DNA of 64,000 nt, from assembly GCA_040755725.1 (NCBI GenBank), contig JBFMAI010000036.1:1-64000 (forward strand), in the 5' to 3' direction. Below, in pieces: positions 32,457 through 42,458 of this stretch. Every line of letters begins with the position of its first letter. Positions within the stretch are counted from its first letter, which is position 1. The translations under genes were made by a program, and so were the position numbers. This DNA is from JBFMAI01 sp040755725. Lineage in GTDB: Bacteria; Planctomycetota; Phycisphaerae; UBA1845; Fen-1342. The notes under the pieces were generated by a model that did not search any database, had not been told where the DNA came from, and worked only from the letters and a program-made list of their open reading frames with translations.

Positions 32457-33050
32457 GAACCGTCAGTGATGTTTGTTTTGGTCGACATGATGCCCTCCGC
32501 TGGTTCGGGCCGCCATGTGCTGGACCCGATCTCGTAGTAGGGCAGGCCTCTTAACTACAAACCCTCGGATTCTCCGCGACGCGGCAAGCCTCTCCGGCGG
32601 CCGACGGCCGGTACGGAGCCCGGTCGCCAAAGGCGACACGCTGAGGCGAGCCGCTACGGTTGACTGCGGCCACAGGCCGCGTTGTGCCTGCCGGGGTCGG
32701 CAGAAACGCCGGCCGTACTGGCGCGCCGGGGCTGCGCTGTGAGTCGTTGAGCCGAGGCGTTACACCCAACCCCGACGTGCCCACTTCAAACGTATACAGC
32801 CACCCCCCACCGCGTCAAGGGCGAATTGTCTTTGCGCCGGCTGCGTCATCCCACGTACCCGTCTGCCGCAGAACCCGCCGGAGCGTCCGCCCCCGTGGGG
32901 GACGTGGGGTTGTGGGGCGCTGGCGGCGCTCGACGTCGGTCCGGGCGTGTTGGGAGGACCGGCGCTGCCTCCCGGCGGGACTGGGAGCCGCGCGAACTTG
33001 TCGGCCGATCGCGGCACGGCCCCCGGTCACCCGTCGATGCGCCGCCGCGT
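32457..33050. other. Spacer between divergent Fn3-like and trxA genes
   Basis: About 590 bp without a gene. It contains a degenerate GGCCGGCG hairpin copy around 32693-32722. Its right end holds the trxA promoter. Confidence 0.5.
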
Positions 33051-33078
33051 TTGACAGAGGGGCCTCGGCGACTAGAAT
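33051..33078 (+). promoter_or_regulatory. Sigma-70-type promoter for trxA
   Basis: TTGACA, 16 bases of spacer, then TAGAAT; a near-consensus pair lying 39 bases before the trxA ATG. Confidence 0.6.
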
Positions 33079-33116
33079 CGCGCTGTTTTCCGAAGATCAA
33101 CGACGAGGAGTCCGAC

Positions 33117-33452
33117 ATGGCCGGTGCGCATACGCTGACTTTCAACGAAGACAATTTTGAGGCTGAGGTGCTCAAGTCCGACGTCCCGGTGCTGGTGGAC
33201 TTCTGGGCCCCGTGGTGCGGCCCCTGCCTCATGCTGGCTCCGACCATTGACGAACTCGCCACCGCGTTCGCCGGCCGGGCCAAGGTCGGCAAGGTGGACG
33301 TCGACTCCTGCGGGGGCCTGGCGGCCCAATACGGGATCCAGAACATCCCGACGGTGCTGCTGTTCCACGGAGGCCAGGCCGTGGAGCGCATCGTCGGCGC
33401 CAAGCACAAGCGCGAATACGAGACGGTGATTAACAGCCGCCTGCGCGGCTAG
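33117..33452 (+). CDS. trxA: Thioredoxin
   Basis: A 111-residue thioredoxin, a cytoplasmic disulfide reductant. Active site WCGPC lies at residues 33-37, the cis-Pro motif NIPTVLLF near 77-84, and the length fits the standard fold. GAGGAG lies six bases upstream of the ATG, and a clear promoter precedes it. An upstream in-frame extension is translated spacer DNA. It converges on the 2-oxoacid oxidoreductase genes; no thioredoxin reductase is nearby. Confidence 0.95.
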   Translation: MAGAHTLTFNEDNFEAEVLKSDVPVLVDFWAPWCGPCLMLAPTIDELATAFAGRAKVGKVDVDSCGGLAAQYGIQNIPTVLLFHGGQAVERIVGAKHKREYETVINSRLRG

Positions 33453-33514
33453 CCCCAACGTGTGCGGGGTGGCCGCAAACGCCAGCCCTACAGGGCGGAT
33501 TTTCGGCCCGCTCG

Positions 33515-34543
33515 CTACACGGGGCCGCCGACGGTCCACAGCTCGCCGGCGTGGAACAGGTCGGCCAGCCGTCCGGGGCCCTGCTTGGCCCGCGCGGTCT
33601 CGATCTGCTCCATGAGCAAGTCCTCGTAGACGGGCTTCTCAACCGCTCGGAAGACCCCCAGGGGCACGGGGAACTCCGGGTGGCTCATGCGCGAAAGCCG
33701 GAAAGCCATTGAGGGGTCGTGGGCCTTCTCGTCGTGGATGACCAGATCATCCGGGGACACGTCACTGAGGCTGACCACCTCGGGCTCGTCGCCGTTCAAC
33801 CGGATGCCCTTGTCGCGCGCCGTTCCAAAGATCAACGGCTTGCCGTGCTCCAGGTAGATGATGTGTTCGTGCTTGGTCTGCCGGTCGGTGGCCCAGGCGT
33901 ACGCGTTGTTGTTGTACACGGCGCAATTCTGAAACACCTCGACGAACGCCGTGCCGCGGTGGTCCGCCGCGCGCTGGAGCACGTATTGGAGGTGTGCCAG
34001 GTCCACGTCCACCGTGCGGGCCACGAAGCTGACTTCCGCGCCGATGGCCAGCGAAATCGGATGCACCGGGTGCTCGATGTTGCCGTGCGGCGATGAGCGC
34101 GTCCGTGTGCCGAACTCGCTGGTCGGCGAGTACTGCCCCTTGGTGAGCCCGTAGATGCGATTGTTGAAGAGAATGATCTTCAGGCCGACGTTGCGGCGGA
34201 TCGTGTGGATGAAGTGGTTGCCACCGATGCTCAGCCCGTCGCCGTCCCCGGTTACGACCCATACGTCGAGTTTCGGGTTGGCGCACTTCACGCCGGTGGC
34301 GATGGCCGGCGCGCGGCCGTGGATCCCGTGGAACCCGTAGGTGTCCATGTAGTACGGGAAACGGCTGGAGCAACCGATCCCCGACACGAAGACGGTGTGG
34401 TCGCGGTCGGTGGCGCGGCCGGCGAGCACCTTCTGGAGCTGGACCAGGATGGAATGGTCGCCGCACCCCGCGCACCATTTGACCTGCTGATCGCTCTTGA
34501 AATCCTTGAACGTCAGACTCGAGCCTTCGGGAATGGAGCTCAC
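33515..34543 (-). CDS. korB: 2-oxoacid:ferredoxin oxidoreductase beta subunit
   Basis: A 342-residue thiamine-pyrophosphate subunit. It has VKWCAGCGDHSILVQLQ near residue 22 (FeS/TPP region), the TPP-binding GDGDGLSIGGNHF near 97 and NRIYGLTKGQYSPTS near 125, all typical of KorB/PorB-type proteins. It partners with the alpha subunit gene, whose stop it overlaps (GTGA). Which 2-oxoacid (2-oxoglutarate, pyruvate or other) is used is not shown; the KorB-like length and motifs favour 2-oxoglutarate. No separate ferredoxin-like delta subunit is in the cluster. Confidence 0.88.
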   Translation of the reverse strand: MSSIPEGSSLTFKDFKSDQQVKWCAGCGDHSILVQLQKVLAGRATDRDHTVFVSGIGCSSRFPYYMDTYGFHGIHGRAPAIATGVKCANPKLDVWVVTGDGDGLSIGGNHFIHTIRRNVGLKIILFNNRIYGLTKGQYSPTSEFGTRTRSSPHGNIEHPVHPISLAIGAEVSFVARTVDVDLAHLQYVLQRAADHRGTAFVEVFQNCAVYNNNAYAWATDRQTKHEHIIYLEHGKPLIFGTARDKGIRLNGDEPEVVSLSDVSPDDLVIHDEKAHDPSMAFRLSRMSHPEFPVPLGVFRAVEKPVYEDLLMEQIETARAKQGPGRLADLFHAGELWTVGGPV

Positions 34544-36420
34544 GCGCGCGGCCCTCCAAGAACCTCGTCAATTTTGTCGGTGATGTCGTTGACCATGAAC
34601 GGGCGGCCCTGCACCTTGTGCAGCCCCTGCACGTCCACCAGGTAGCGTGCCCGCAGCAGCCATTGCAGTTGTCCCATGTTCAGTTCGCACGCCACGACGC
34701 GACGAAAACGCCTCAGCACGTCGCCGAGGTTCCGCGGCAGCGGATGGAGCCAGCGCAGGTGCGCGTGCGACACGCGCCGCCCCGCCTCGCGGGCCTGCTC
34801 CACCGCCGTCCGCACCGCCCCGAACGTCCCGCCCCAGGAAACCAGCAGCAGCTCGCCCTCGGCGTCGCCGAACACCTCCTGGTCGGGAACATCCTGCACC
34901 ACCTTGGCGACCTTCTCGGCCCGCAGCGTGACCATCCGGTGATGGTTCTCCGGATTGTGGCTCACGGCGCCCGTCAGGTGGGCCTTCTCCAGACCCCCGA
35001 TGCGGTGCCGCAACCCCGGCGTCCCGGGGATTGCCCACGGTCGCGCTCCGTTCTCGTCCCGTGCATAGGGCTGGAAGTTCGCGGGGTCCGTCGCGTGGCG
35101 CACCGGGATCGGCTTCAGCTCCGATTCGTCCGGAATCCGCCACGGCTCTGACCCCATCGCCAGGTAGCCGTCCGACAGCATGACCACGGGCGTCATGTAC
35201 TTGATGGCCACGCGGACGGCCTCGATCGCCGTCCAGAAGCAGTCCGCGGGCGACCGCGCCGCCAACACCGGCAACGGGCACTCCCCGTTCCGCCCGAGCA
35301 GCGCCTGCCACAGGTCGGCCTGCTCCGTTTTGGTGGGCAAGCCCGTGCTGGGTCCGCCGCGCTGCACGTTGATGATGACGCAGGGCAGTTCGGTCATCAC
35401 CGCCAGGCCGATGGCTTCCTGCTTCAGCGCCATGCCCGGGCCGCTGGTGCCGGTGACCGCCAGCGCTCCCGCGAAAGCCGCCCCGACGACCGCGCACATG
35501 GCGGCGATTTCGTCCTCGGCTTGAAAGACGCGAATGTCGAAGCGTTTCTCGCCGGACAGCTCGTGCAGAATCTCGCTGGCGGGGGTGATGGGGTAGCTGC
35601 CGTAGAAGAGCGGCTTGCCGGCCAGTTGGGCCGCGGTGATGAGGCCCAGCGCCGCCGCCTGGTTCCCGGTCACGTTGCGGTAGGTCCCCGGTCGCAGGTC
35701 GGCCGGCCGCACGCGGTACCGGACGGTCAGGAGCTCCGTGGCCTCGGCGAACTTGTAGCCGGCCTGTAGGGCGAGCGCGTTGGCGCGGGCGACGGTGGGT
35801 ACGCGGCTGAACTTGGAGTTGATCCACCGCAGGGTCGGTTCCAGCGGCCGGTCGAACAGCCAGTACGTCATCCCCAGGGCGTAGAAGTTCTTACAGCGTC
35901 CCGCCTCCCTGGGCCCCAGCGCCGTCTCCTTGACCGCCTCCAAGGTCTGTTCCGTCATGGGCACGGGTACCACTTGGAAACGTCGCAACTCGTCTGTCAG
36001 AAGCGGGTTATGGTCGTACTTGGCCTTCTGGAGGTTGGACTCGTTGAACTCGTCGCTGTTGACGATCAGCAGCCCGCCCTCCGCGAGGTCCGCCTGGCAA
36101 GCCTTCAGGGCTGCGGGATTCATCGCCACCAGCACGTCCGCTCGGTCCCCCGGCGTGTGGATCGGGCGGCTGGCGAAGTTCACCTGAAAGCCGGACACGC
36201 CGGCAAGGCTGCCCATCGGGGCCCGAATCTCCGCCGGGTAGTCCGGAAACGTTGCTACATCGTTCCCGAAGACCGCCGACGTGGCCGTGAACTGGCTGCC
36301 GACCAGTTGCATGCCGTCGCCGGAGTCTCCGGCAAAGCGTACCGCCGCCTGGGGGAGGTCTTTGATCGGCTTGGCCGGCTTTCGCCCGGTCTTCGCATCG
36401 GCCGAGGTTACACTGCCCAT
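34540..36420 (-). CDS. korA: 2-oxoacid:ferredoxin oxidoreductase alpha (gamma-alpha fusion) subunit
   Basis: A 626-residue fused subunit. The gamma domain is first (VRFAGDSGDGMQLVGSQF near residue 27, IRAPMGSLAGVSGFQVNFAS). The alpha domain follows from about 240 (GNQAAALGLITAAQLAGKPL, FYGSYPITPASEILHEL, EDEIAAMCAVVGAAFAGA, SGPGMALKQEAIGLAVM). The C-terminal domain has VSWGGTFGAVRTAVE. The alpha and beta subunits form an oxygen-sensitive enzyme that makes acyl-CoA and reduced ferredoxin. GGAG lies just before the ATG at 36420. The spacer upstream is divergent with the aminotransferase gene. Confidence 0.9.
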   Translation of the reverse strand: MGSVTSADAKTGRKPAKPIKDLPQAAVRFAGDSGDGMQLVGSQFTATSAVFGNDVATFPDYPAEIRAPMGSLAGVSGFQVNFASRPIHTPGDRADVLVAMNPAALKACQADLAEGGLLIVNSDEFNESNLQKAKYDHNPLLTDELRRFQVVPVPMTEQTLEAVKETALGPREAGRCKNFYALGMTYWLFDRPLEPTLRWINSKFSRVPTVARANALALQAGYKFAEATELLTVRYRVRPADLRPGTYRNVTGNQAAALGLITAAQLAGKPLFYGSYPITPASEILHELSGEKRFDIRVFQAEDEIAAMCAVVGAAFAGALAVTGTSGPGMALKQEAIGLAVMTELPCVIINVQRGGPSTGLPTKTEQADLWQALLGRNGECPLPVLAARSPADCFWTAIEAVRVAIKYMTPVVMLSDGYLAMGSEPWRIPDESELKPIPVRHATDPANFQPYARDENGARPWAIPGTPGLRHRIGGLEKAHLTGAVSHNPENHHRMVTLRAEKVAKVVQDVPDQEVFGDAEGELLLVSWGGTFGAVRTAVEQAREAGRRVSHAHLRWLHPLPRNLGDVLRRFRRVVACELNMGQLQWLLRARYLVDVQGLHKVQGRPFMVNDITDKIDEVLGGPRA

Positions 36421-36736
36421 GGCTCCTCTCGCAAAGGGGAAACACGACGGCGGGTCAGAGGGTGCCGCGGCGTCGTGTGTGGTTGGGTTGGGGGAGAGTC
36501 CTTCGCCATCACCGTCGCGCGAGCTCCCTCACGGAATGGCTCGTCCGCGCGTGTCTGTCGCAAACAACGAATTGTACTGCCCGGCCGCCGCCGCTACCAG
36601 CCCAATCCCGGGTTTGGGCCCGGCTCGTCCGCCGGTGGCCCGCCGCTTGCCCCAACCGACCACCCCGCCTACACTTTCGCGCGTCAGCCTGCCCGTCCAG
36701 GGGGTGTGGGCAGCCCCAGCGAATGTGAGTTACCGC
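36421..36736. other. Divergent spacer korA / aminotransferase
   Basis: A 316-bp spacer carrying promoters for both genes. Contains a fragment of the dispersed CTCCCTCACGG repeat at about 36524. No clear promoter hexamers. Confidence 0.4.
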
Positions 36737-37906
36737 ATGGCCCTGACACGCAGCAAACGCCTCCAGGCCCTACCGCCCTACCTCTTCGCCGAAATCGACC
36801 GCAAACGCCGCGCCGCCAAGGCTTCCGGCCGCGACATCATCGACTTCGGGGTGGGTGACCCCGACCAGCCCACCCACGCCTTCATCATCGACCGCATGAC
36901 CGAGGCCATCCGCAGGCCCGAGAACCACGTCTACCCCCTGGGCGGCGGGGGGACCGAGTTTCGCCGGCACGTCGCGGCGTTCTTCCAACGGCGTTACGGC
37001 GTCGAGGTGGACCCGGCCCGCGAGCTGCTGGCGTTGATCGGCAGCAAGGAGGGCATCGGGCACTTGCCGCTGGCCCTCGTGAACCCGGGGCAGACGGTGC
37101 TCGTGCCGTCCCCCGGGTACCCCGTCTACCGGGCCAGCACGATCTTCGCCGGCGGCGAGCCGTATCTGATGGAGCTCACTGAAGCGGGCGGCTGGCTGCC
37201 CGACTTCGACGCCATCCCGGCCGAGGTCACCAAGCACGCGGTCCTAATGTTCCTGAATTACCCCAACAATCCGACGGGCGCGGTGGCGACGCGCGAGTTC
37301 TACGAGCGGGCGGTGGCGTTCGCCATGCGGCGGAACCTTCTGATTGCGCAGGACGCGGCCTACAACGAGCTCTATCTCGCGGGCGAGCGGCCGCCCAGCA
37401 TCCTTGAGGTTCCCGGGGCCCGCGATGTGGCGATCGAGTTCCATTCCGCGTCGAAGACCTTCAACATGACCGGCTGGCGCGTCGGCTTTGCGGTCGGGAA
37501 CGCCGACATGATTGCCGCCCTGGCCGGCGTGAAAGCTAACCTGGACAGCGGCGTGTTCGCGGCGATCCAGGAGGCCGCGTGCGTGGCGTATGAGCGTTTC
37601 GACGGGCCGGAGGTTGAGCGGATGCGAGCGCTCTACCGCGAGCGGGCGGCGCTGTTGTGCGAGGGGCTGAATGGTCTCGGGTTCCAGGCCCGTCCGCCCA
37701 CCGCCACGTTCTACGTCTGGGCCCGCGTGCCGCCCGGCACCGACTCAATGACCGCCGGCAACCGGCTGCTGGACGAGGCGAGCGTCGTGGCGGTTCCCGG
37801 CGTCGGCTTCGGCCCCACCGGCGAGGGCTACCTCCGTTTTGCCCTCAACGTTGCCACCGACCGCATCCGAGCGGCCCTCGATCGCCTGAGGGCGATTCGA
37901 TGGTGA
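36737..37906 (+). CDS. dapL: PLP-dependent aminotransferase, LL-diaminopimelate aminotransferase-like
   Basis: A 389-residue class I/II aminotransferase. YLFAEIDRKRRAAKASGRDI at the start, DFGVGDPDQPT, YPLGGGGTEFRR, NYPNNPTGAVA and SASKTFNMTGWRVGF (Schiff-base Lys at 240) match the LL-diaminopimelate aminotransferase group, which makes LL-diaminopimelate directly from tetrahydrodipicolinate. Assignment to DapL against other aminotransferases is from overall motif match. The ATG at 36737 has no strong ribosome site. It overlaps folK by seven bases at the 3' end. Confidence 0.8.
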   Translation: MALTRSKRLQALPPYLFAEIDRKRRAAKASGRDIIDFGVGDPDQPTHAFIIDRMTEAIRRPENHVYPLGGGGTEFRRHVAAFFQRRYGVEVDPARELLALIGSKEGIGHLPLALVNPGQTVLVPSPGYPVYRASTIFAGGEPYLMELTEAGGWLPDFDAIPAEVTKHAVLMFLNYPNNPTGAVATREFYERAVAFAMRRNLLIAQDAAYNELYLAGERPPSILEVPGARDVAIEFHSASKTFNMTGWRVGFAVGNADMIAALAGVKANLDSGVFAAIQEAACVAYERFDGPEVERMRALYRERAALLCEGLNGLGFQARPPTATFYVWARVPPGTDSMTAGNRLLDEASVVAVPGVGFGPTGEGYLRFALNVATDRIRAALDRLRAIRW

Positions 37907-38409
37907 CGGGCGGCGTTTTCATCGGCCTGGGCTCCAACCTCGGCGACCGGTCGCGGCACATTCGCGACGCGCTGCGTGAACTCGCCGAAGCCGGCGACAT
38001 TCGCGTCGTGGCGTGTTCCCGCTTGCACGAGACCGAACCCGTCGGCGGCCCGCCGGGGCAACCGCGTTTTCTCAATGCCGTCGCGGAGCTGGCCACCGAG
38101 CTGGAGCCGCGCGCGTTGTTGCTGCGCCTGCTGGCCATCGAGGCCCGCCACGGGCGGCGGCGCGGCGTGCCCAACGGTCCGCGGACGCTCGACCTCGACT
38201 TGTTGATCCACCGCGCGGCCGTGGTGGACGAACCCGACCTGGTCGTTCCGCACCCGCGTCTGTGCGAGCGCGAGTTCGTCCTGCGTCCTTTGGCCGAGAT
38301 TTGCACGCCGGCGCGGTGGGCCGCCCTGCGGTTGCCGCCCCGGCCCGACCCCGCGGAGGCTCCCGCGCATGTACCTCGATGTGGAAGCCGGGCAACGACC
38401 CTGGCGTGA
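37900..38409 (+). CDS. folK: 2-amino-4-hydroxy-6-hydroxymethyldihydropteridine pyrophosphokinase
   Basis: A 169-residue HPPK of folate synthesis, transferring pyrophosphate from ATP to hydroxymethyl-dihydropterin. It has FIGLGSNLGDR at 7-17, PRFLNAVAEL, GPRTLDLDLL (metal-binding Asp pair) and VPHPRLCEREFVLRPL. Start ATG 37900 overlaps the aminotransferase end; GTG 37903 is an alternative. Its 3' end overlaps the flavin reductase gene by 41 bases in another frame, so translational coupling is likely. The C-terminal 20 residues after the HPPK core are low-complexity. Confidence 0.92.
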   Translation: MVTGGVFIGLGSNLGDRSRHIRDALRELAEAGDIRVVACSRLHETEPVGGPPGQPRFLNAVAELATELEPRALLLRLLAIEARHGRRRGVPNGPRTLDLDLLIHRAAVVDEPDLVVPHPRLCEREFVLRPLAEICTPARWAALRLPPRPDPAEAPAHVPRCGSRATTLA

Positions 38410-38986
38410 CATCTACAAGCTGTGCATCGGCTTCATCAACCCGCGGCCCATCGCGCTGGTGTCGACCGTGGGCCCCGACGGTTCCGCCAATCTGGCGCCG
38501 TACAGCTTCTACAACATGGTCTCCGCCAATCCGCCGGTCGTCATCGTCTGCCCCACGGTCCGCCGGACGGGCGGTTCCAAGGACACCCTCATCAACATCC
38601 GGGCCGTGCGGGAGTTTGTGATCGCGACGGTGTCGGCGGCGATGGCGCCGGCGATGAACCGCTGCGCAGCGGAGCTGCCGTACGGTCGGAGCGAGTTCGA
38701 GTTCAGCGGTTTGACGCCGGCGCCGGCGGCGCGGGTGCGGCCGGCGCTGGTACGGGAGTCGCCGGTGAACATGGAGTGCCGGCTGCGGGACATTTTCGAG
38801 ATCGGCTCCGGCCCGGGCAGCGGTAACGTGGTGTTCGGCGACATTCTGGCGCTGCACGTGGCGGACGAGATACTGGATGAGCGCGGGGTTCCCGACCCGC
38901 GCAAGCTCACCACGGTGGGGCGGCTGGGGGGCTCCTGGTACGCCAACGCCGACGATCCTTATGAGATGAAGATCCCCGAGCCCTGA
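38369..38986 (+). CDS. Flavin reductase family protein
   Basis: A 205-residue FMN-binding split-barrel protein of the flavin reductase-like group. FINPRPIALVSTVGPDGSANL at 22-42 (FMN contact strand), YSFYNMVSANPPVVIVC and KDTLINIRAVREFVIATV are typical. GGAGG precedes the ATG within folK, and the overlap of 41 bases is longer than usual but both proteins are clearly conserved. Possible roles include reducing flavin for a monooxygenase or as a standalone NAD(P)H-dependent reductase; no partner enzyme is adjacent. Confidence 0.88.
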   Translation: MYLDVEAGQRPWRDIYKLCIGFINPRPIALVSTVGPDGSANLAPYSFYNMVSANPPVVIVCPTVRRTGGSKDTLINIRAVREFVIATVSAAMAPAMNRCAAELPYGRSEFEFSGLTPAPAARVRPALVRESPVNMECRLRDIFEIGSGPGSGNVVFGDILALHVADEILDERGVPDPRKLTTVGRLGGSWYANADDPYEMKIPEP

Positions 38987-39060
38987 CGGGGGGCCCGTGC
39001 GCGACTCGGTTGGTTCGTGGGCGGCCATCCCGCCACTCCCCTCACTTGGAGCGCCAGAGG

Positions 39061-39120
39061 GAACCCCGCACGCCAGCGCGGGGCCGAGGGGCCCACCACT
39101 GGCGTGGCGGGTTCTGTTAG
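39061..39120 (-). repeat. Two-hairpin REP-like element, copy 2 (opposite orientation)
   Basis: CCCCGCAC-gcca-GCGCGGGG and CCCACCAC-tggc-GTGGCGGG, each with one mismatch. The order of stems is reversed relative to copies at 7329 and 50047, so this copy is inverted. It lies between the flavin reductase and propeller genes, which converge. Confidence 0.8.
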
Positions 39121-39165
39121 CAGCTCCAGGCAGTGCCCCGCGACGGGAGCAACTCCGCGCGAGCC

Positions 39166-42094
39166 TCACGGCTGCGTCAGCAACCGGACGAACGGATTGA
39201 TGTCGGCGAAGCCGACGACCCCATCGTTGTTGATGTCGCCGTTCATGATATCGCAGTTCGGAAACTGGGTTGCGTAACGAACGGGGTTCGTGAGCGCCAG
39301 GACGAACGGATTGATGTCGCCGAAGTCCACCACGCCGTCGCAGTTCAAGTCCCCGCGCTGCCAGACAGTCAGCACGGCCCCATGACTGAGCAGCGAGCCA
39401 CAGTCATTCGTGACCTTGATTTCGTAGGCCCCCGCGTCGTCCGGAACCACGGGTCGGATGGTCAGCATTTCCGTCATCGATCCGGAAATCCTGGCGTTGT
39501 CTGAGAGCGCGATACCGTCCTTGTACCATCGAAAGACACGAGGGGCAGCGCCGCCGGTCTCGACCGCGAACTCGGCACTGCCCCCGCTGGCAACACTCAT
39601 GGATGTCGGCTGACGCCAGAAGTAGGGGACCGGTATCCCCCACCGGGCTATTCTCCGGGCGGGATGGCCGCCGCTGACACCGAAAAGTCCGGCGGCAAAA
39701 AGGGCCGGAGTAGCTTGCCCCGCTCCAAGCTCGCAATGGGCAGCGAGGGCGCTCACTCCAGCCTGATACCAGTGGCCTTGAACTCCTGACGTCAGGGAGT
39801 GCCAAGCTTGCCCGTCCCATTTTGCGATCCCGTTAACGGGAATAGCAGCCGCGTGCGAGAAGGTGCCGCCCGCCACCAACTGGGGAGGCAACGGCCCCTG
39901 TGCGTCTTCGTCGAAAACCGCCAAGGCCCTGACCTCCGCGCTCAAGACCCCCGTGACTCCCGAGCCCAGGGCCGACCAAGAAGCGCCGTCCCAGGAGGCA
40001 ACATTGCTGACATTCAACTGACCCGCTGCCGTGAACCGGCCGCCGACAATGAGCGACGGCGCGCGAGGGCCGTCGTCGTCCGGGTCGAACACTGCCAGTG
40101 CGCGGACCTCCGCGTAGGCACTCCCGCCGACGCCTTCACCCAGCGGTGCCCATGTATGGCCGTCCCAATGAGCGACCCGGTTGGCGCTCACCCCGCCGGC
40201 GGTCAAGAAGTACCCGCCGGCAACGAGCAGGGGCGGTTGAAGATCGTGTACGCCCTCATCAAGGACGCATAGGGCGTACACGGGCGCGTCGGTGCCACTT
40301 CCAAGCGGAAACCACTCCGCACCGTTCCACTGGGCGATATGGGCCGCGGGTCTCCCCCCCGCATTTTGGAAATCGCCCCCGACGACCAAGACCGGCTGCC
40401 GCGGGCCAGCGCCGTCCTCGTCGTAAACCACTACCGCATGCACCCGGTCATCCAGCCCAGCGCCCAGCGCCGACCATGTGCCGGCCTCCCACTGAGCGAT
40501 GTTGGCGGCTGGCACTCGGCCGGCTGTAGTGAACAGACCTCCCACAATGAGCGCCGGCGCACCGCGGCCCCAGCCCAAGTCGCACACGCCCAGGGCGTGA
40601 ACTTCAGGGTAGGCGCCTCCGGTGATGCCGTCGCCGAGCGAGGACCAAGTATCGCCATCCCACCGAGCGATGTTGTCCGCGGCAATGCCGCCTGCCCAGG
40701 CGAAGTACCCCCCCGGCAAACAACGCGGGCGGCTCCGGACCTGTCCCGTCCGGATCAAAGCTCGTAAGAGCGTCGACGCCGTCGGAAAGCCCGTTGCCTG
40801 GGTCGTGGCTAAGAGCAGACCACCCGGCGGCGTCCCATTGCGCTACTCCGCAGGCGAGTTGGCCACTCGCCTCCCGGAAGGATCCCCCCACAGCAAGGAC
40901 ACCGGGACCAGGTTCCGGGCCGTCCGCATCGAATACGGCCAGCGCCAGTACACTATCGTCCACCCCGCCGGCCAGCGCCTGCCAGGTAACGCCGTCCCAG
41001 GCGGCAATGTGGTTCACGGCGACCCCGGCCCAGCCGAAGTCGCCGCCGGCAATCAGCAGCGGCGGGCGCGGTCCGGCCCCGTCGCCATCAAAGGTGTGCA
41101 GAGCTAGTACGGCCGGTGCCTGGTTGCTGAACACGCCACCACCGACAGACGACCATGTGGTTCCGTTCCACTTCGCGATGCATTTTGCATTGGCCCCGCC
41201 GGCCTTCTGGAATTCGCCCCCCACCACGAGTAAGGGCGGCGCGGCGCCAAGCCCGTCCGCATCCCAGGTGGTCAGCGCGCGCACGCGGTTGTCCACCCCG
41301 GCGCCCAGCGCGGACCACGATACCCCGTCGAACTGCGCGACGTTCGACGCTGTGACCGAGCCGACGCGACCGAAGTACCCGCCGACCACCAGCATGGGCC
41401 CTCGTGGTCCCGGACCGTCATCATCCCAAACGGTCAGGGCCCGGACGGCGGCCCCGGATACGCCACCCACCGAACCACCCAGAAGCGCAGACCACGACTC
41501 CCCATCCCACTTCGCTATTCGACAGGCGGTGACGCCGCCTGCTTCCAGGAACATGCCGCCCGCGATCAAGACGGGGGGCCGCGGCCCCGCGTCGTCTTCG
41601 TCCCAGACGGTCAGCGCGAACACCGTGTCGTCGGTTCCGTCCGCCAGCGTCGACCAGCCAGCGCCGTCCCACTGGGCGATGTTGCTCGTCGGCGTGCCAC
41701 CGGCTTCTGTGAAGCTGCCGGCCGCGATCAACACGGGCGCCGCTGGGCCGGCACCGTCGACGTCGAACACCGCCAAAGCGTACACGGAACCGGCGATGCC
41801 GTTCCCCGGCGCGTTCCAGCGCGCGCCATCCCAGATGGCGATGTTGTTGGCCACCCGCCTTCCCACCGACTAGAAGCTTCCTCCCACAACCAGCGCGGGC
41901 GGCTGCGGACCGGACCCATCGGCGTCATATTCGACAATCGCCGGGACCAACCCATCGATGTCCGGTCCGGCGAATTGGTCCGACCACTGGGCCGGGCACT
42001 GTGCCGAAGTCTGTGGCGCCGTCAGTAATAGGCCCGCCACCGCAGGTGCCGCAAGAAAGACGCCTGAAGCAATCCGTCCTCTCCAAGGTGTCAC
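39166..42094 (-). pseudogene. Secreted WDG-repeat propeller with Ig-like and dockerin-like domains, broken by TAG and a frameshift
   Basis: The GTG at 42094 (GGAGG seven bases upstream) gives a signal peptide (GVFLAAPAVAGLLL). A run of about 13 repeats, each near 60 residues, follows with cores such as IAQWDGAGWS and VLIAGGSFTEAGG, probable beta-propeller blades. After these come an Ig-like region and two dockerin-like repeats (DLNCDGVVDFGDINPFV; DINNDGVVGFADINPFV). Two lesions interrupt it: an in-frame TAG at 41870-41872 exactly where a blade reads GGSF-x-x-x-G, and a +1 shift in a run of seven G (40708-40714, read on the minus strand) inside LFAGGYF. Both sides of each lesion match the repeats. 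It is either a pseudogene or carries sequencing errors. Confidence 0.8.
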
Positions 42095-42458
42095 GTAATA
42101 CCCTCCTTTTTGGACGACCAACCACTGGTGGCCCCTCTGTGGCCACCGTTCCAGTCTGCCATGCCCGTATCGCCCCTACCAAGGCGCAGTGCCGATGAAC
42201 ACGTGCCATGACACGAAGAAGTGCCTGAGTACATACGGGAGCCGTCCGGCCAGGCCTCGGCACCGCAAGTGCCACGGGCCGCAAATCGTCAAGTCTGCGC
42301 ACAACAGACTCACTGGCGTCGCGCGACTTCCGCCGTGCCCCAATGCTCGTGTCAACTTGCCGCCCGGAGCCTCACCCGCTGGTTTGCCGACCGGCATGCC
42401 CTGTGGGTGCCAACGCGATCGAAGCGCCACGCTTCGACCGGGCCCCGACGCGCTCCAG
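42095..42458. other. Spacer upstream of the propeller gene
   Basis: A 364-bp spacer between two minus-strand genes. It should hold the propeller promoter. No gene, RNA or clear hairpin is evident. Confidence 0.4.

Noticed and set aside
39166..40758. Treating the two large minus-strand frames (39166-40758 and 40604-41866) as two separate genes
   Set aside because: Their repeats join in register when one G of a seven-G run is removed, so they are one gene broken by a shift.
4513..41872. Genome-wide recoding of TAG as a sense codon
   Set aside because: Intact genes end at TAG (saccharopine dehydrogenase, polyferredoxin, groEL), so TAG works as a stop; the two in-frame TAG codons need a local explanation.
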